From Ancistrus triradiatus (Eukaryota; Chordata; Actinopteri; Siluriformes; Loricariidae), in the NCBI GenBank assembly GCA_025084515.1, contig JAJAGP010000932.1, positions 124,001 to 188,000 on the forward strand: a stretch of 64,000 nucleotides of DNA, written 5' to 3'. The notes beneath the pieces were generated by a model. The model was not told the origin of the DNA and did no database searches. It saw only the letters and a program-made list of their open reading frames with translations. The translations under genes and the position numbers were made by a program. Below are positions 46,421 to 59,439 of this stretch, piece by piece; position 1 is the stretch's first letter; each line of letters opens with the position of its first letter.

Positions 46421-47651
46421 AAAAGATAATTACATCTATGCGTCGATAAACGCCCACGATACGTTCTGTGAAAACTGCCTGTTCTGCAATCTTGATGTTG
46501 TCCGAATGTTACAATGCAATGTAACATTGATGCAGATCCTATCAGTGAGCCAACTTTCTCACGCCAATGCATACCTGCTGCTTTTGCTGCTCTCTCGCTG
46601 ACTTATCTAGCTGCACGCTAGTTCATCTCCTGCATGCTGACACAGTGTGCTCATTCCTATAGTTATAGGGCCGCACAATCAATCGAAAATGAATTGAAAC
46701 CGACATTCAGAACCATTAACTGATGTAATCTTGCCCATGACGGTCCTTTCAATTTTTTTTTCCATTCTTAATTAACTCCTAGTAAATACAAAAAAATTGT
46801 AATATGTTCCCAACTGTATTCATGTCAAGATCCACCATGTTTAAAGGAAGCTTACAAAGAACAGCACTCTTAACAAAAAGATTTCAGTGAGGACATCACT
46901 ATATTTTTGAAAAAAAAAAAGTTACATGAAAGTTGGAGAATCGAGATGCACATAATTCCGCTCTTCTTTAAAGAGTCAAGTAGTATGTTTCAACATTTTA
47001 ATTGTGCTTTCAGACCTACCCTGTACACTGAAGGTGGGGGCGCCCATAGAACCAAGTAGTAGTGGCACCTGCCCTGGTTAATTTCCATACCATTTTTTTC
47101 AACAGGCACCAAACGGTCAGGTGCACACACAGAACAGTTTTGTTAAAACAAATCTTTTGGCACAGGGTTTATAAATAAAACACTACGAAATAAAATATAA
47201 TTAATGCTATATTGGGCAGTCCCACTCATAAATACAACAGCAGTGGCTGTTTTCATAGCCTTGCTGCAGTGGTTCTATCTCAAGCAATTGTTCATTACCC
47301 ACTCGAATAAATAACAATTTTTATTTGTATACAGAGGAAATACATGGTTTTACTTACAGTCCTCTTCACATTTATTGGTTCCCCTGATAAAAATGAGTAC
47401 AAAAAGTTAAAGTGTCTAGGAACTTTCAAACAGTAATCAGTGCCAATAATTATAGCACATGTGGTTTTGTTAAAATATGTATTTGTGGAGGTGACTGTTT
47501 ATGAGGGGTAGTACTGACAGTATGTTATGTTTGCTTGGCAAGATCGCACAAAAATATATACCCCTAAAATGCATTTAATACTGCATAAGAAACTGATGAT
47601 CCTCTTCTGGAAGAAGTTATGTTTTATTATTTGTAAGTAGACTTTAAATTG

Positions 47652-47720
47652 GCATGGTGGCACAACGGTTAGCACTGTAACCTCACAGCTTCGGAGATCC
47701 AAAGGTCAATTCCTGGCCTG
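47652..47720 (+). mobile_element. type-2 SINE head fragment
   Basis: tggtggcacaacggttagca (A-box region) and ccaaaggtcaattcctggcc (B-box region) form the tRNA-like head only. Confidence 0.55.
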
Positions 47721-47994
47721 GACTCTGGTGAAGATGAAAATCAAAATGAAAGAAAATGAGACTTCCACTGTCTCTCATTTTTTTCTGCCAAACATAAAAT
47801 TTCTAGTAATCTCATGTCTCCCCTTGAGTTTGAGAAGACATCTGAAAACATCATTTGCTGAGAAAAAACTAAACTCTCAATATGAACTCAAACATTTCTC
47901 ACCCATATAAGCAATTTACATTGTTCGAAATACATTATACTATCATTTGTCAAATAATTACCATTATGAAAATAATCCAGACCATTATTTTATG

Positions 47995-48330
47995 GCACTT
48001 TCTTATCTGCTTGATCCTGGACAGGGTCATGGGAGAGCCAGTGCCTAGCTGGAGGCACAGGGCGCAAGGCAGGAACAACCCTAGACTGGGCACCAATCCA
48101 TCGTAGGGCACACACTCGCACACCCATATATACACTCACACGCTATGGGCACTTTAGCCACACCAATTAACCTAACACACATGTCTTTGGACTGTGGGAG
48201 GAAACTGGAGTACCCAGAGTAAAGTTCAGTGGACATGAGGAGGACATGCAGACTCCAGACAGAAAGGAACCAGACCACTCCACCTTTGAATGAACCCAAG
48301 ACGTTCTCACAATGAGGTGACGGTCAACAC
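47995..48330 (-). mobile_element. type-2 tRNA-derived SINE, copy 1
   Basis: The antisense copy shows tgatcctggacagggtcatg, catgtctttggactgtggga, ggacatgcagactccagaca and an eroded head (aatgaacccaagacg). It matches 51480-51812 across the whole length. Confidence 0.72.
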
Positions 48331-48425
48331 TTAGTATAGGTTCTTAATTGTGTGTTTATCGTTTCCATTTTCACTCAATCAACATGCATTTGCAACACAG
48401 TACCTCTTTAAGTTATAATTATCTA

Positions 48426-49947
48426 CAGTGGGGCAAGAAAGTATTTAGTCAGCCACTGATTGTGCTGTAATTTTCATCATAGGTACACTTCAACTATGAG
48501 AGACAAAATGAGAAAACAAATCCAGGAAATCACATTGTAGCATTTTTAAAAAAATTTATTGTAAATCATGGTGGAAAATAAGTATTTGGTCACCCACATA
48601 CAAGCAAGATTTCTAGCTCTCACAGACCTGTAACTTCTTTAAGAAGCTTTTCTGTCCTCCACTTGTTACCTGTATTAATGGCACCTGTTTGACCTTGTTA
48701 TCTGTATAAAAGACACCTGTCCACAGCCTCAAACAGTCAGACTCCAAACTCATCCATGACCAAGACCAAAGAGCTGTCGAAGGACACCAAAAAGAAAATT
48801 GTAGAGAAAATTGTAGACCTGCACCAGGCTGGGAAGAGTGAATCTACAATAAGCAAGCAGGTTGGTGTGAATAAATCAACTGTGGGAGCAATTGTAAGAT
48901 CTCATCCCATTGGGTCAAAATCATCATGAGAACAGTGAGCAAAATTCACAGAGCTACACGGAGGGACCTGATGAATGACCTGCAGAGAGCTGGGACCAAC
49001 GTAACAAGGCTACCATCAGTAACACACTACGCCCCGAGAGGGACTCAGATCCTGCAGTGCCAGGCGTGTCCCCCTGCTTAAGCCAGTACATATCCACGCC
49101 CGTCTGAAGTTTGCCAGAGAGCATATGGATGATCCAGAAGAGGATTGGGAGAATATGTAGTCAGATTAAACCAAAATAGAACTTTTTGGTAAGAACTCAA
49201 CTCATTGTGTTTGGAGGAAGGGAAGAAGAATGCTGAGTTGCATCCCAAGAAACACCATACCTACTGTGAAGCATGGGGGTGGAAACATCATGCTTTGGGG
49301 CTGTTTTTTTCTGCAAAGGGGACAGACGACTGATCCGTGTTAAGGGAAGAATGAATGGGGCCATGTATTGTGAGATTTTAAGCCAAAACCTCCTTCCATC
49401 AGTGAGAGCATTGAAGATGGAACGGGCTTCTGGATCTTCCAGCCATGACAATGATCCCAAAAAACACACTGCTCGGGGGCCAGAAGGAGTGGCTCCATAA
49501 AAAGCATTTCAAGATCCTGGAGTAGCCTAGCCAGTCTCCAGACCTCAACCCCATAGAAAATGTGTGGAGGGAGTTGAAAGTCCGTGTTGCCCAGCGACAG
49601 CCCCAAAACATCACTGCTCTAGAGGAGATCTGCATGGAGGAATGGGCCAAAATACCAGTTACAGTTTGTGCAAACCTGGTGAACCTTTTGACCTCTGTCA
49701 TAGCCAACAAAGGTTATGTTACAAAGTATTGAGTTGAACTTTTGTTATTGACCAAATACTTATTTTCCATCATGATTTACAATTAAATTCTTTAAAAATC
49801 CTACAATGTGATTTCCTGGATTTTTTTTCTCATTTTGTCTCTCATAGTTGAAGTGTACCTATGATGAAAATTACAGACCTCTCTCATCTTTGTAAGTAGG
49901 AGAACTTGCACAATCAGTGGCTGACTAAATACTTTTTTGCCCCACTG
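48426..49947 (+). mobile_element. full-length Tc1-like element, family 1
   Basis: Ends cagtggggcaagaaagtatt and aatacttttttgccccactg, flanked by TA (48424-48425, 49948-49949). At 1,522 bp it is the reference copy for the family also seen at 7200, 13150, 34174 and 38860. The transposase on the plus strand is broken. Confidence 0.93.
48756..49732 (+). pseudogene. Tc1 transposase, broken
   Basis: Start MTKTKELSKDTKKKIVEK, HTH SESTISKQVGVNKSTVGAIV, then frame changes. KIELFG-type text near 49170 has lost the first catalytic Asp context. SSHDNDPKKHTARG carries the second Asp, and WSSLASLQTSTP-like text is a shifted SPDLNPIENVW. The natural C-terminus ANKGYVTKY ends at 49732. A duplicated EKIVDL segment near 48800-48815 is one visible lesion. 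Confidence 0.82.
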
Positions 49948-50249
49948 TATTTTAATACTTCTCATTCATCTAGTAACTTTGGCAGCTCCTGTGGCTTAAA
50001 GGCAAGAGTCACTTACTGGAAACAGCATTTAGTGAGGACCTGGATTTGAACTTCCCAAGATAGATTCAGTTATATCAAATGTTTTTTATGTCTCCTTCAA
50101 TTTAGGAGAAACATCTGTGACAAAGTTAATATGTAAACCATTAGCCATTAAATCTCAAGAGCTATGAACCAATGACCAATTACTGAGTACTAAAATTTTC
50201 CTACGGTTTATCATTACGATCGAGCATTGTTGTCACACTCGCTACGTAC

Positions 50250-50359
50250 CTCCACACAGAAACATAGATGATGATGAGAAGCAGAAGTGTGAGCGAGGAG
50301 ACTCCGCAGCCCACGATCAGTGTCACAGACGGAAGTTGGCTCTTGGATGGATCCATGCT
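50250..50359 (-). CDS. adgrb1: adgrb1 exon: TM1
   Basis: The exon encodes SMDPSKSQ then LPSVTLIVGCGVSSLTLLLL and IIIYVSVW, the first membrane helix, and ends with two bases of an Arg codon. The acceptor is attgacag; the donor gtacgtag follows 50250 on the minus strand. The start at 50359 was chosen because it is phase 0 and joins the preceding exon, which ends ...SPDA; a second AG two bases further in would break the frame. At 110 nt it is typical for this gene. The SMDPSKSQ linker differs from what I remember of mammalian BAI1, while the helix itself is almost invariant. Confidence 0.92.
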
Positions 50360-51004
50360 CTGTCAATGAGAGAAGACAAATTCCTTAATGCTTACAGAGC
50401 CTCATTGTGCTTTGATAGCTTAATAGTGCAAGGTTGGCCTTTTTCTGCATCTCAGATTGCTGCATAGAGATTAGCGCTGTCCACCAGGCTATAGATGAGA
50501 AGAAAGGTCACCTCAAGGTGACTCGGTGAGGAACTGAACGATAAAGGCTGCAAAAGCTACTCACAGTGGAAAAAATGCACATCACAGCAACCCTGCTATT
50601 CAACCTTGCTTCTTTACATAGCTTTGTTTATACAGTTTAGCAAAAACAGTGCTAGCCTCACCCTTCTGATTCGACCAGTCTTGCCATATACATGCTAGTG
50701 CACCCGATGCATCAGTTGCCATGGTGACAGATTTGAGAAACAGCGGCCACTGCAGTGGTGGATGCAGCATTAACCCAACTAAGAGCAGCTGCTGTTTTTG
50801 TACGTGGCATGAGATACAGTGTGTATGTGTACACTGGTGAACATGGGTGAACAGATAAAAAACAAAAAGATCACAAATAATAGCTATTTATTTACAAAAA
50901 GACTCTCACTAAACATCAAAGAAAATTATTACGTGGCACAACATATGGCTTTACAGACTTCTGCTGGGGAGAAATCCTATCACTGTGAGCTGATTTTGAG
51001 TTCA

Positions 51005-51180
51005 TGCTGAATTTATTTATATAGGGCTTTAAAAAGAGACATTCTCGCAACACACTATTACAAAGAGGCCAGAGGTAACAGTGCCAAGAGAAAGCTCTCT
51101 GATACGTATAAGGAAGAAACCTTGAGAGGAACCCATCTTCCTGAAGATGTGGAAGACTTGCGAGAACAAAACACATTTAG
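51005..51180 (-). repeat. dispersed retroposon-like repeat, copy 3, reversed
   Basis: tttatttatatagggctttaaa, cagtgccaagagaaagctct and ggaagaaaccttgagaggaac are reversed equivalents of text in the copies at 22998 and 40937. Diverged. Confidence 0.5.
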
Positions 51181-51479
51181 CTGACCTGTAACAATTTAGC
51201 TGATTAAGGAATTTTGCCATAATGTGCCATTCCACACATGTTTAGTATACAAACTGTATATGGATAGGGATTACTGACATAGGTGTCAATGTAGGTGTCA
51301 ATGTACCCAAGGCACATTTTAAACACGTTTCATTCTAATCCAAACACCAATACAGACATTGGTCTGAGACATTTGATTTGCTGCTGCAGACTATGTTTGT
51401 CAACCAAATCTTCTCCCAAGACATTACATCATAGTGCAAGTGGTCTATCATTGAAGTTGGTGTCTTCATGTAAATTAAC

Positions 51480-51812
51480 TTTCATTCATTTTCTTATCGG
51501 CTCAATCCTGGACGGGGTCGCGAGAGGGCCGGTGCGGCGGCATATTGTTCAAGGCAGGAACTTAGACAGGGCACCAATCCACCGTAGGGCACACACTCTC
51601 ACATCCATACACTCAGTCACACACTAGGGCCACTTTAGCGTAATCAGTTAACCTAAGGTATGTCTTTGGACTGCGGGAGGAAAGCGGAGTACTCGGAGTA
51701 AACCCACGTGGACATGGGGAGGACATGCAGACTCCACACAGAAAGTGCCCAGACCGCTCCACCTGGGATCGAACCCAGGACCTCCTCGCTGTGAGACGTC
51801 ACCGTACCGCTC
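51480..51812 (-). mobile_element. type-2 tRNA-derived SINE, copy 2
   Basis: Best copy of this family. The antisense head reads ggatcgaacccaggacctcc (B-box region) and gtcaccgtaccgctc (A-box side). The body contains tgtctttggactgcgggagg and gacatgcagactccacacag. Confidence 0.8.
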
Positions 51813-53071
51813 AGTAATTCATTAACATATGATACACAAATTGACCAAATCAACCATCACTTACATGAAAAATTGGAATTTAAAGAAAGCCTGTGTTCAA
51901 ATGTGTTGCATCATGCTACTCATATGCAATTTCTCCTATTTATAAATAAAGTAAAATGACCTACAGATCACAGTGTCAAAAGACATGGCAGATGTCATGA
52001 GGAAAAGCACTCGGGGGGGAAAAAGTTAGTCACTGAACTCTGTGTCCTATGCAGGTTGCACATGGGAGTGTGGACATCGCTATGCTGTGTGCTCTCAAAC
52101 ATATGGCAGGAAGAGACTGTCAGGACACTGACAGCACAGGGTACCTTGAGTGCTCTGCAAACCACCTTCAAGCGCACACACACACACCCACACCAAACTC
52201 AGATAATTAGCTAAGTTTATAGCCTGTCTTGTCTTCAGGCCTGATGGCCATGCAGAACCAAGTTAATTAAATCCCTATGATTAATCAGCATTGCAGTTTA
52301 TCCTGCTCACTGCACTGAAACTCCCTATACATCTATATACCAAACAATTTATATTCAGTCCAAAATACAAATGAACCACAATAGGATTTTGCCGGCCATG
52401 GGACATTATTATACAGACTATAATACAGGAAGTCTGGAATCAAACACTAAGTACATAGACATGTGTCTCAGTACTGAAAAAGCATCAGATTTCAAATGTG
52501 TCCATTATGGCATCTTTTCTCTTTCAGTTCACCATCAGATGCTCTCCCCGTGAATATTTTGATAAATGCGTTGATTTTAAATGGAAATTTAGGTCTTTGG
52601 CATGGCTAGATAAACAACACATGTTTGCTGACCAATTGGGCCACAAGCAAACGTCTTAGGCAACTGAGCCATATAGATGCTGAAAGTCTCCTCTTGTGTT
52701 CGACTACACAAATTTACTGACTGAGGATAGCAAGTAGATAACATTTCTTATACAACATAAAGAAGCAGAGACTGTCTAAATCAGAATACAGATCTGTCAA
52801 AAATATCAACACTGTCCTGAGACATGTTAAGAAATAATGAAAATACTTAAGACTAAAATTACATCACTACAATTGACACCACATGCGTGCCTAAAACTAC
52901 TTGGAAGGTGTGCCAAGAGAAAGCCCTTCCTGTCATTTAACTTTAAACTTAGCCTCCATGTTCAAAATAAAAAACAGGAAATTGAACCAGGTTTTATTGT
53001 CAGATGACACAAAAAAAGCACTCCCCTTACCAGTTGGTAGAGTACTGATTTTAGTTTATATGTGGGAGCTA

Positions 53072-53455
53072 CAGTACTGTGCAAAAGTCTTCGGCCACCA
53101 TTAGATTAGTCATACCATTGTTTTAGAAATGGTATAATGACCATCTTTAAGTATTTCTCAGTCTCTTTATTAGACTACAACCAGATAACACAGGAAATCT
53201 GTATGCAGTTTAAAAAATAAAAAACAGCTTCTATAGGATACAGTGACAAGTATTTAGTGTGACCTCCCATTACACTTAGCAACGCATGGTCATCGGATGC
53301 CAAGCTGACCCTTATCTACAATCCAAAGAAGCTTGATCAGGAAAGGTCTTCTTGGAGGGATAGCAGCCAAGAAACCACTTTTTTCGAAGTTGAACAGGAT
53401 GAAAAGGTTATGCTATTCTAAAGCTCACAAAGATTGGAATGAAGATCAAGCCTGA
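53072..53455 (+). mobile_element. truncated Tc1-like element, CAGTACTGTGCAAAAGTC end
   Basis: Left end cagtactgtgcaaaagtctt. Plus-strand traces KKPLFSKLNRMKRLCYSKAH and KDWNED fit the Tc1 DNA-binding/linker region. It breaks off near 53455 and shares its end with 7145-8551. Confidence 0.7.
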
Positions 53456-54902
53456 ATTTTTTTAGTTGCTTTCCCCAGGTCTGGCACATATGATAGGTCA
53501 AGAGGGTCTGGCACCCGTGAGACCCTGAGAAAACTGACTGTCCGCACAGAAAAGGACCTGGACTCTACCACAGCAGAGTCAGAGGTTCTAGAACTTAATG
53601 CACAAGGGCATTCAAATGCATTCAAGTCTCTGGTTCTAAATCCCCCCCATAAACAGAACCATGGATGCAGAGTAATGAAAGGCAAAATTTTTGCATCAAA
53701 TGAAAATCAAACAATTTAGAGTGGCCAGTCCACCTACTGACATGTTTTTGGCGCAGGAGTTAACTGGAGTGCCTGGAAGAAACCCAAGTAGAAATGGAGA
53801 AAACAGGCCAAACAACATACAGATTGTAACCTTGAGGTTGTTTTGTTTTGTTAGGAAGAGCTGACATCTGAGTAAGGGGACACGGACATGTACTAGATGT
53901 ATTGAGCACCTATAGCCTGTTTACATGTATTTCATATGTAGATTGTATCTGGGTATACTTTGGCCAGATTATGTTTATGCTTTTCACTACAATGTATCCT
54001 CAGTGTAATCAGATGAAGTCCGATTTTAATTCACCACAAACAAAGCACACAACACGCCTATTTCCATTTTACTTTCTGAAACCTACTCTACACATGGTTT
54101 CTCATGGGCTAATACCACTGCATTAGACACTGTCACACAGGGGTAGAAACCATCTACAACTGGTACGATTGCTTTGAGATAGGAGAAGGTATTGCTTGGC
54201 AGCTGCTGTATTTTTTACAGCAGTCAGCACTACTCTTGTCCAGAGAACTTTTTAGACACATGAAAAGTCAAGACTGGTGGTGTTTTTCGAGACAGGTATG
54301 GGTTACCAAAAGGCAATGGAAAAGGAAACAGCTCCGTAACACATAAGACATCCTGTTTACTCTTTTGCAATGTAAACATTCTCATAGTCAGAAAGTGTGT
54401 TCTAGATGAGGTTTGTCACTGTGCTGCCATACAAAGATAATCTTTAAACATTAACAATCAAGATGACTTTACAATGCTTTCAAAAAACCGGGCCCCTTTC
54501 ATTCAAGAGCGATGCATTAGACTCTTAGACTCCTCAGAACAAACAATGCCAAAGTCATAAACAGTTCTGCACTTGAAAACTGTTTGTTAGCTTCATAATT
54601 GACCTCTACTCAAAGATAAACAAAAAGGTGGTTGTTGTTGTTTGACATTTAAATAACCTATGCAAACACACACACACAAACCTCAGCCTATTTTTCTTGA
54701 AAATAATTAATTACATTTAAGGCCCTCAGCTTTTAGTTTCTATTTAATTGAATAGATCCCTACCCACACACATCAGATTCACACTTGTTTCCTGTATAGC
54801 CAACAATATTTTACTCCAAACAGCAACTCAAGCTGAATCCCAGTCCATACTGCATACATAACAAAGAGGACACAAGAGGGACATAGCACATCTCTAACTG
54901 AC

Positions 54903-55237
54903 CATCCATTCATTCATTTTCTAGTGTCGCTTAATTCAGGGTCATGAATGGCTTATCCATTAGCACAGGGAGTAAGCCATGAACCAACTCTGGACAAGAC
55001 AGCAGTCTGTTACAGGGCACATGCACATACACGCATACACACACATACATTCCCACTCACACAGGGACATTTTAGAGAAGCCAACTGACTTAACACATCT
55101 TCGGAATGAGGGTGGAAACTGAATTACACAGACCCTGAGAGAACATGCAAACGCCACACAAGCAGTGGTCGTGCTGGGACTCAAACCTGGGTCCCTGCAG
55201 AAGCGACAACACTAACCTCTGAGTCACCATGTTGCCC
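54903..55237 (-). mobile_element. type-2 tRNA-derived SINE, copy 3
   Basis: attcattttctagtgtcgct, gggactcaaacctgggtccc (B-box region, antisense) and gagtcaccatgttgcc. More diverged than copy 2. Confidence 0.7.
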
Positions 55238-56779
55238 TCAAACAGACCAGTCAGTTACAAAGACACAACCTAAACTAGAACGGAATGCAGTTTGTTCTGG
55301 AGAGGAATACAGTTGTAGTGTTTTTGGAGGATTTATGCAGTTGAAGTGAGGAATGAATCACTACAGCTATTAACCTATTAATGTAACTGCCATAACTGGC
55401 AGAAAATAGAAGCCGTGACAGAGCCCGAGAATATTTGATGGCTCAGATCCTTTTGTAGCCCAATGATGAAGTGAATGCAGAGCTCCAGTGAACTGAATGA
55501 GAAAAGAGGAGCAGCAGAATACACAGGCCCTATTTGAATTATGGGAGTAGTAAACTGCTTTTAACTTCAGGCATATCACCCCTTTACACCACTTTCAAAT
55601 CATGTCCATATTTCATCTGAAATACAAAGACAAAACGAGAACAAATGCCATATATGTCACTATAATAATCAATATTACCACAAACATCTCACTTACCCAG
55701 TCTCTATGTAGAGAACCAAATCTCACTTCACAACTCAATACCTTACACAGATCCAGTTGCACACTATCCCTGGCAAAAATTAGGCCTACAGAATCACCAC
55801 AATTGGAGGATTTTCATCCAACGTTTTTTACTTTCTAGCAATAAATAAGTCAGCGATGATACCAAACAATTTTGTTTAGCAGATGAACACACTGTATTTG
55901 TGAAACATACATCAAACAAATGAATTAAATTGGTTTATTTAATGGCATATATTTTTACAGAGAAAAAGGAAAAAAATACAGAATCACTCAATATTAAGGA
56001 AAAATCAATTTGTAACTTTCACTACCAGCACAAGTTTAAAAATGCAAGTTAAAAAGGAGTGTTTACAAACCTTAACAAGCTGTTGGACCAGCAGATACAA
56101 CAAAATGAATTATAAAATTCCTTCAAGAAGGAAATTCAACAAAAGCTGCCAGAATTTAGTACAGGTCGACAAAAAGCTGTGCCAAAAGTTGGTACAGGTA
56201 AGTAAGATGCCAAAGCGGCAGGAGAGAACTCAAAGCAACATGCCTTGACAATAGAAAATACACAACGAAACAAATGAAAAACAAATGGGCATAAACAGGA
56301 GTCAATGTCTATGACAGAACTGCAACTGGCTGAATGAAATAGACTTACATATAGAACAACAACCAGCACTAAGACCTAAACACAAGAATACAAGGGTCAG
56401 TGGGCAAAGAGAAGCAATTATGGTTTGTGGATGATTCGATGAAAGTGATATTCAACTATGAACTGTGAATCTGCATTAACCTAGGGCACGAGTTGGGACT
56501 TTTTTCTGGTGACATTCTAATGAAACAGTATAAACATTACTACAAGAAGGAAAAAACAAAAACAAAAGAAATAAAAACAAAAAACAAAAAAACCTTTTCC
56601 ACTCACTTACGAGACAGTGTCATGTGTGGTGAAGGAAAGATGATGGCAGTCATTACCTCAATAGTAAATGCACAGGTGTACACTGAAGTTTAGGACACTG
56701 TCCATCAAAACAAATTCGGTGATGATGCTACATTCTGCAAAATATTAATGCATCTCGTACCGAGCAAAGAGTGTTACAG

Positions 56780-56850
56780 CTTTTCTTCCTATCAACTCAA
56801 TGACATGGCCAGCAAACACTCCAGACCTCAATCCAATTGAAAACTGAAAT
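56780..56850 (+). mobile_element. Tc1 transposase relic, short
   Basis: The text around 56800-56845 reads MTWPANTPDLNPIEN, the conserved block with the third acidic residue of Tc1 transposases. Neither end of the element is recognisable. Confidence 0.55.
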
Positions 56851-57224
56851 TTAATTGTTTTGGAAAAAAACAACAAACAAACACCATAAAAACAACTGGC
56901 TCACAAGAAAGCTCCATCCCGCAAGGCTGATCTGTTGGAAATTTAGAACCAGCTTGATGTAGAATATCGTTGTCCATTAGTGACATCCATGCACCAAATA
57001 ATTCAAGAACGAGCAACAAAGTATCAATTGTGATTTTTTTTTTTTGGATAATGATTACATAAATCTTTCCTCAACATTTTTTTTCTATACTTGATCTGGA
57101 ATGATATGCCATTAGTTAAAGTAATTCAGGTTATCTAAATGAATTTTCAGCTACTGAACAAAAAATGTCATACCTGTGATTTTTTTCATTTGTGTTAAAT
57201 AAAAACTCCCATCCGATCTTTCCC

Positions 57225-57330
57225 ATTTTTCTTGCCTGATAGCACAGGCTTATTCCAGGATGACAATACCAAGAATGATTGGGCTCAAATTGTGAAAGAG
57301 TGGTACTGGGAGCATGAGTAATCATTTTCC
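57225..57330 (+). mobile_element. Tc1 transposase relic, short
   Basis: Reads FQDDNTKNDWAQIVKEWY then WEHE, close to MIQDDNARIHQAQIVREWF of the element at 32598. It is a remnant of that family around the second catalytic Asp; no ends found. Confidence 0.6.
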
Positions 57331-59439
57331 CACAAGAAAATGATCAGGCAGTGTATAGTACACATCACACATACAAGCTAGGGAAAAAATGGTATGTAGA
57401 CAGATAATCAGAAACATTTTGGGTCATTTCTGTGGATCTCTATCATTCTATCATTCTGGAGCTGTAGGAAGCAAGCTCCAAGCATAGGGGATACCATTCA
57501 GGACATGGTTAGTGTAGTGTCAGGAAATAATTAGCAGTATACTGGTAGGAGGTTGTATAGAGAGCCAAAAAGGCAAGAGGGCAGGAAAGGAAGATGAGCT
57601 ACTTTGCTGGCATTATTCAAATAGGCCCAATATGGTTCACCACATGAAAAGTAACAAGCTAAGAGCCACCCTTCCTGAGCCCTCCTCAGGTGAAGCTTAA
57701 TGCACGCAGAAGGCATTGAGCTTGTTCCAAGCCTGGACAGACATCACAAACAAGGCAAGACCAACACTCTCATACAGACCATAAGGAAATAAACGTTATT
57801 TGAAGTTATTAGTTATTTGAAGGATGTAATTCATTTACTAATGTCACGTTTAGAAGCATTTGATTTTAAATATACCCATTAATAATAAGACAATTTTGCT
57901 AACTGATTAAACAATTAGTTATTACTATTTATTTATTATTTTGAAATACAATGTAAAGGAGGCTGGCAAAAATGGCTGAAAGCACCTAATAATACACAAT
58001 GAAAGTATGAGTTTCAATTCAGTAACTTTAATTACAAGTAATGGTGTTCCTCAGTATTAATACCTACAATATTCCCAGAAACTGCACTGGTACTTTGATG
58101 CATTGTGTATGCTCTGTGTTGCTACAGTGTGGTACAGTGATACCAGTCAAACCTACGAAAATATTGAGATAATAAAAAAATGGGGCAGTGCGGAGCCAAT
58201 TTTTACATTTTGAAATAACAGTAACATCAGAGCTCTGAACAAAAGCAGATAAGCAGTACTTACAATCCAGTAGCGTAAGCTAGTCAACTTTACAGACGCG
58301 TCTGTTAGTTCAGTCATCACAGGCGTGATTGCGGTGGGACTGTGTTCTATGTTGTGTCAGTTAACATCACAGACATTTGCAGCATTAAAATACTGCAGTG
58401 GTTTGAAAATGTGTCATATCTGATCTTATACCTGTGTAGCAATTCTGATCCCAATACAGGTACTCTATATCAGATTGGTGAATACTTCATCAACAATTAT
58501 CTGATAATGACATGAATATTTAATTATGGAACATGTTTAGATAACATAATGTAGATGTCTGTATTGTATATCATAGAGCACTCCTGAATTCCAATAAAGA
58601 AGAGGCCTCATTTCTAGTGTAGTGAAGGAAATGAGTGAATCACGCTTTACTGCTTCCACAACATCATGTGGACAAATGGTTTTGTTAAAACGACACTGGT
58701 TTCCTTCCCTCACTGGGGCTTGTGGCCTACCCGAGATGTGGGCCAAGCAGCGCAGAATGAAGGGTACAGTGCCTTCTATAGCTTTAAGAGCCTTGGCAGC
58801 CTATCCTGTTGCCAGGGCAACTGGTGAACAAACTGCTTCAGAGGCAATTTCCAGTCTAATAATAACTAATCACATGGAATTAAAAAAAAAAAAAAAACCC
58901 ACCACAGCCACTGCCCTTTTCCTCATCAAACTCAACTATGTTCTATTGTTTTCAGTAAAAGACTTCAGTCAATAATTAGGTGAGCACACTGTATTTCTAT
59001 GGAGAAGTACCTTTCATTGGCCACCTGTACTGCATTTATATTCGTGCTCGTTTAACCCCTTTCATATTTTTTCGTGTATTTATAGGTACATACAAGATAA
59101 TCATGCAGTAAAATGCACTCATCCAGTAGCAACATTGCAGCTTCCAGCTATACTGCATAATGCAGACGGCATATGTATGCAATCTCCAAGTGGAAATACA
59201 TTCACTACAAAGTTCAAATGAATAAACATTACATTTACTATTTACTCGTCGTTTAGTATATATTACACACCTTCTTTATGTATGAAAATGATCCATTTGC
59301 GAAAAAAAACGAAATGCCTTCAGACTAGACCATGTATATCTGCATTCTACCATACTAAACAGTATGCAGGACACATATGTAGCGTACTATTGTGGCATGC
59401 TATAGCAGGATAGTATGCGTCTTGATGCTGTAGAAATAC

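Larger units (their letters stand above)
44835..50249 (-). other. adgrb1 intron, 5.4 kb
   Basis: Contains SINE-like fragments (about 44960-45175, 46245-46420, 47652-47720), a SINE of a second type (47995-48330) and the full-length family-1 Tc1 (48426-49947). 45180-46240 and 46440-47650 hold nothing recognised. Confidence 0.85.

Noticed and set aside
57531..57716. 61-codon minus-strand frame (HLRRAQEGWLLACYFSCGEP)
   Set aside because: No family recognised, no splice sites in phase with adgrb1, no repeat match; not supported as an exon.
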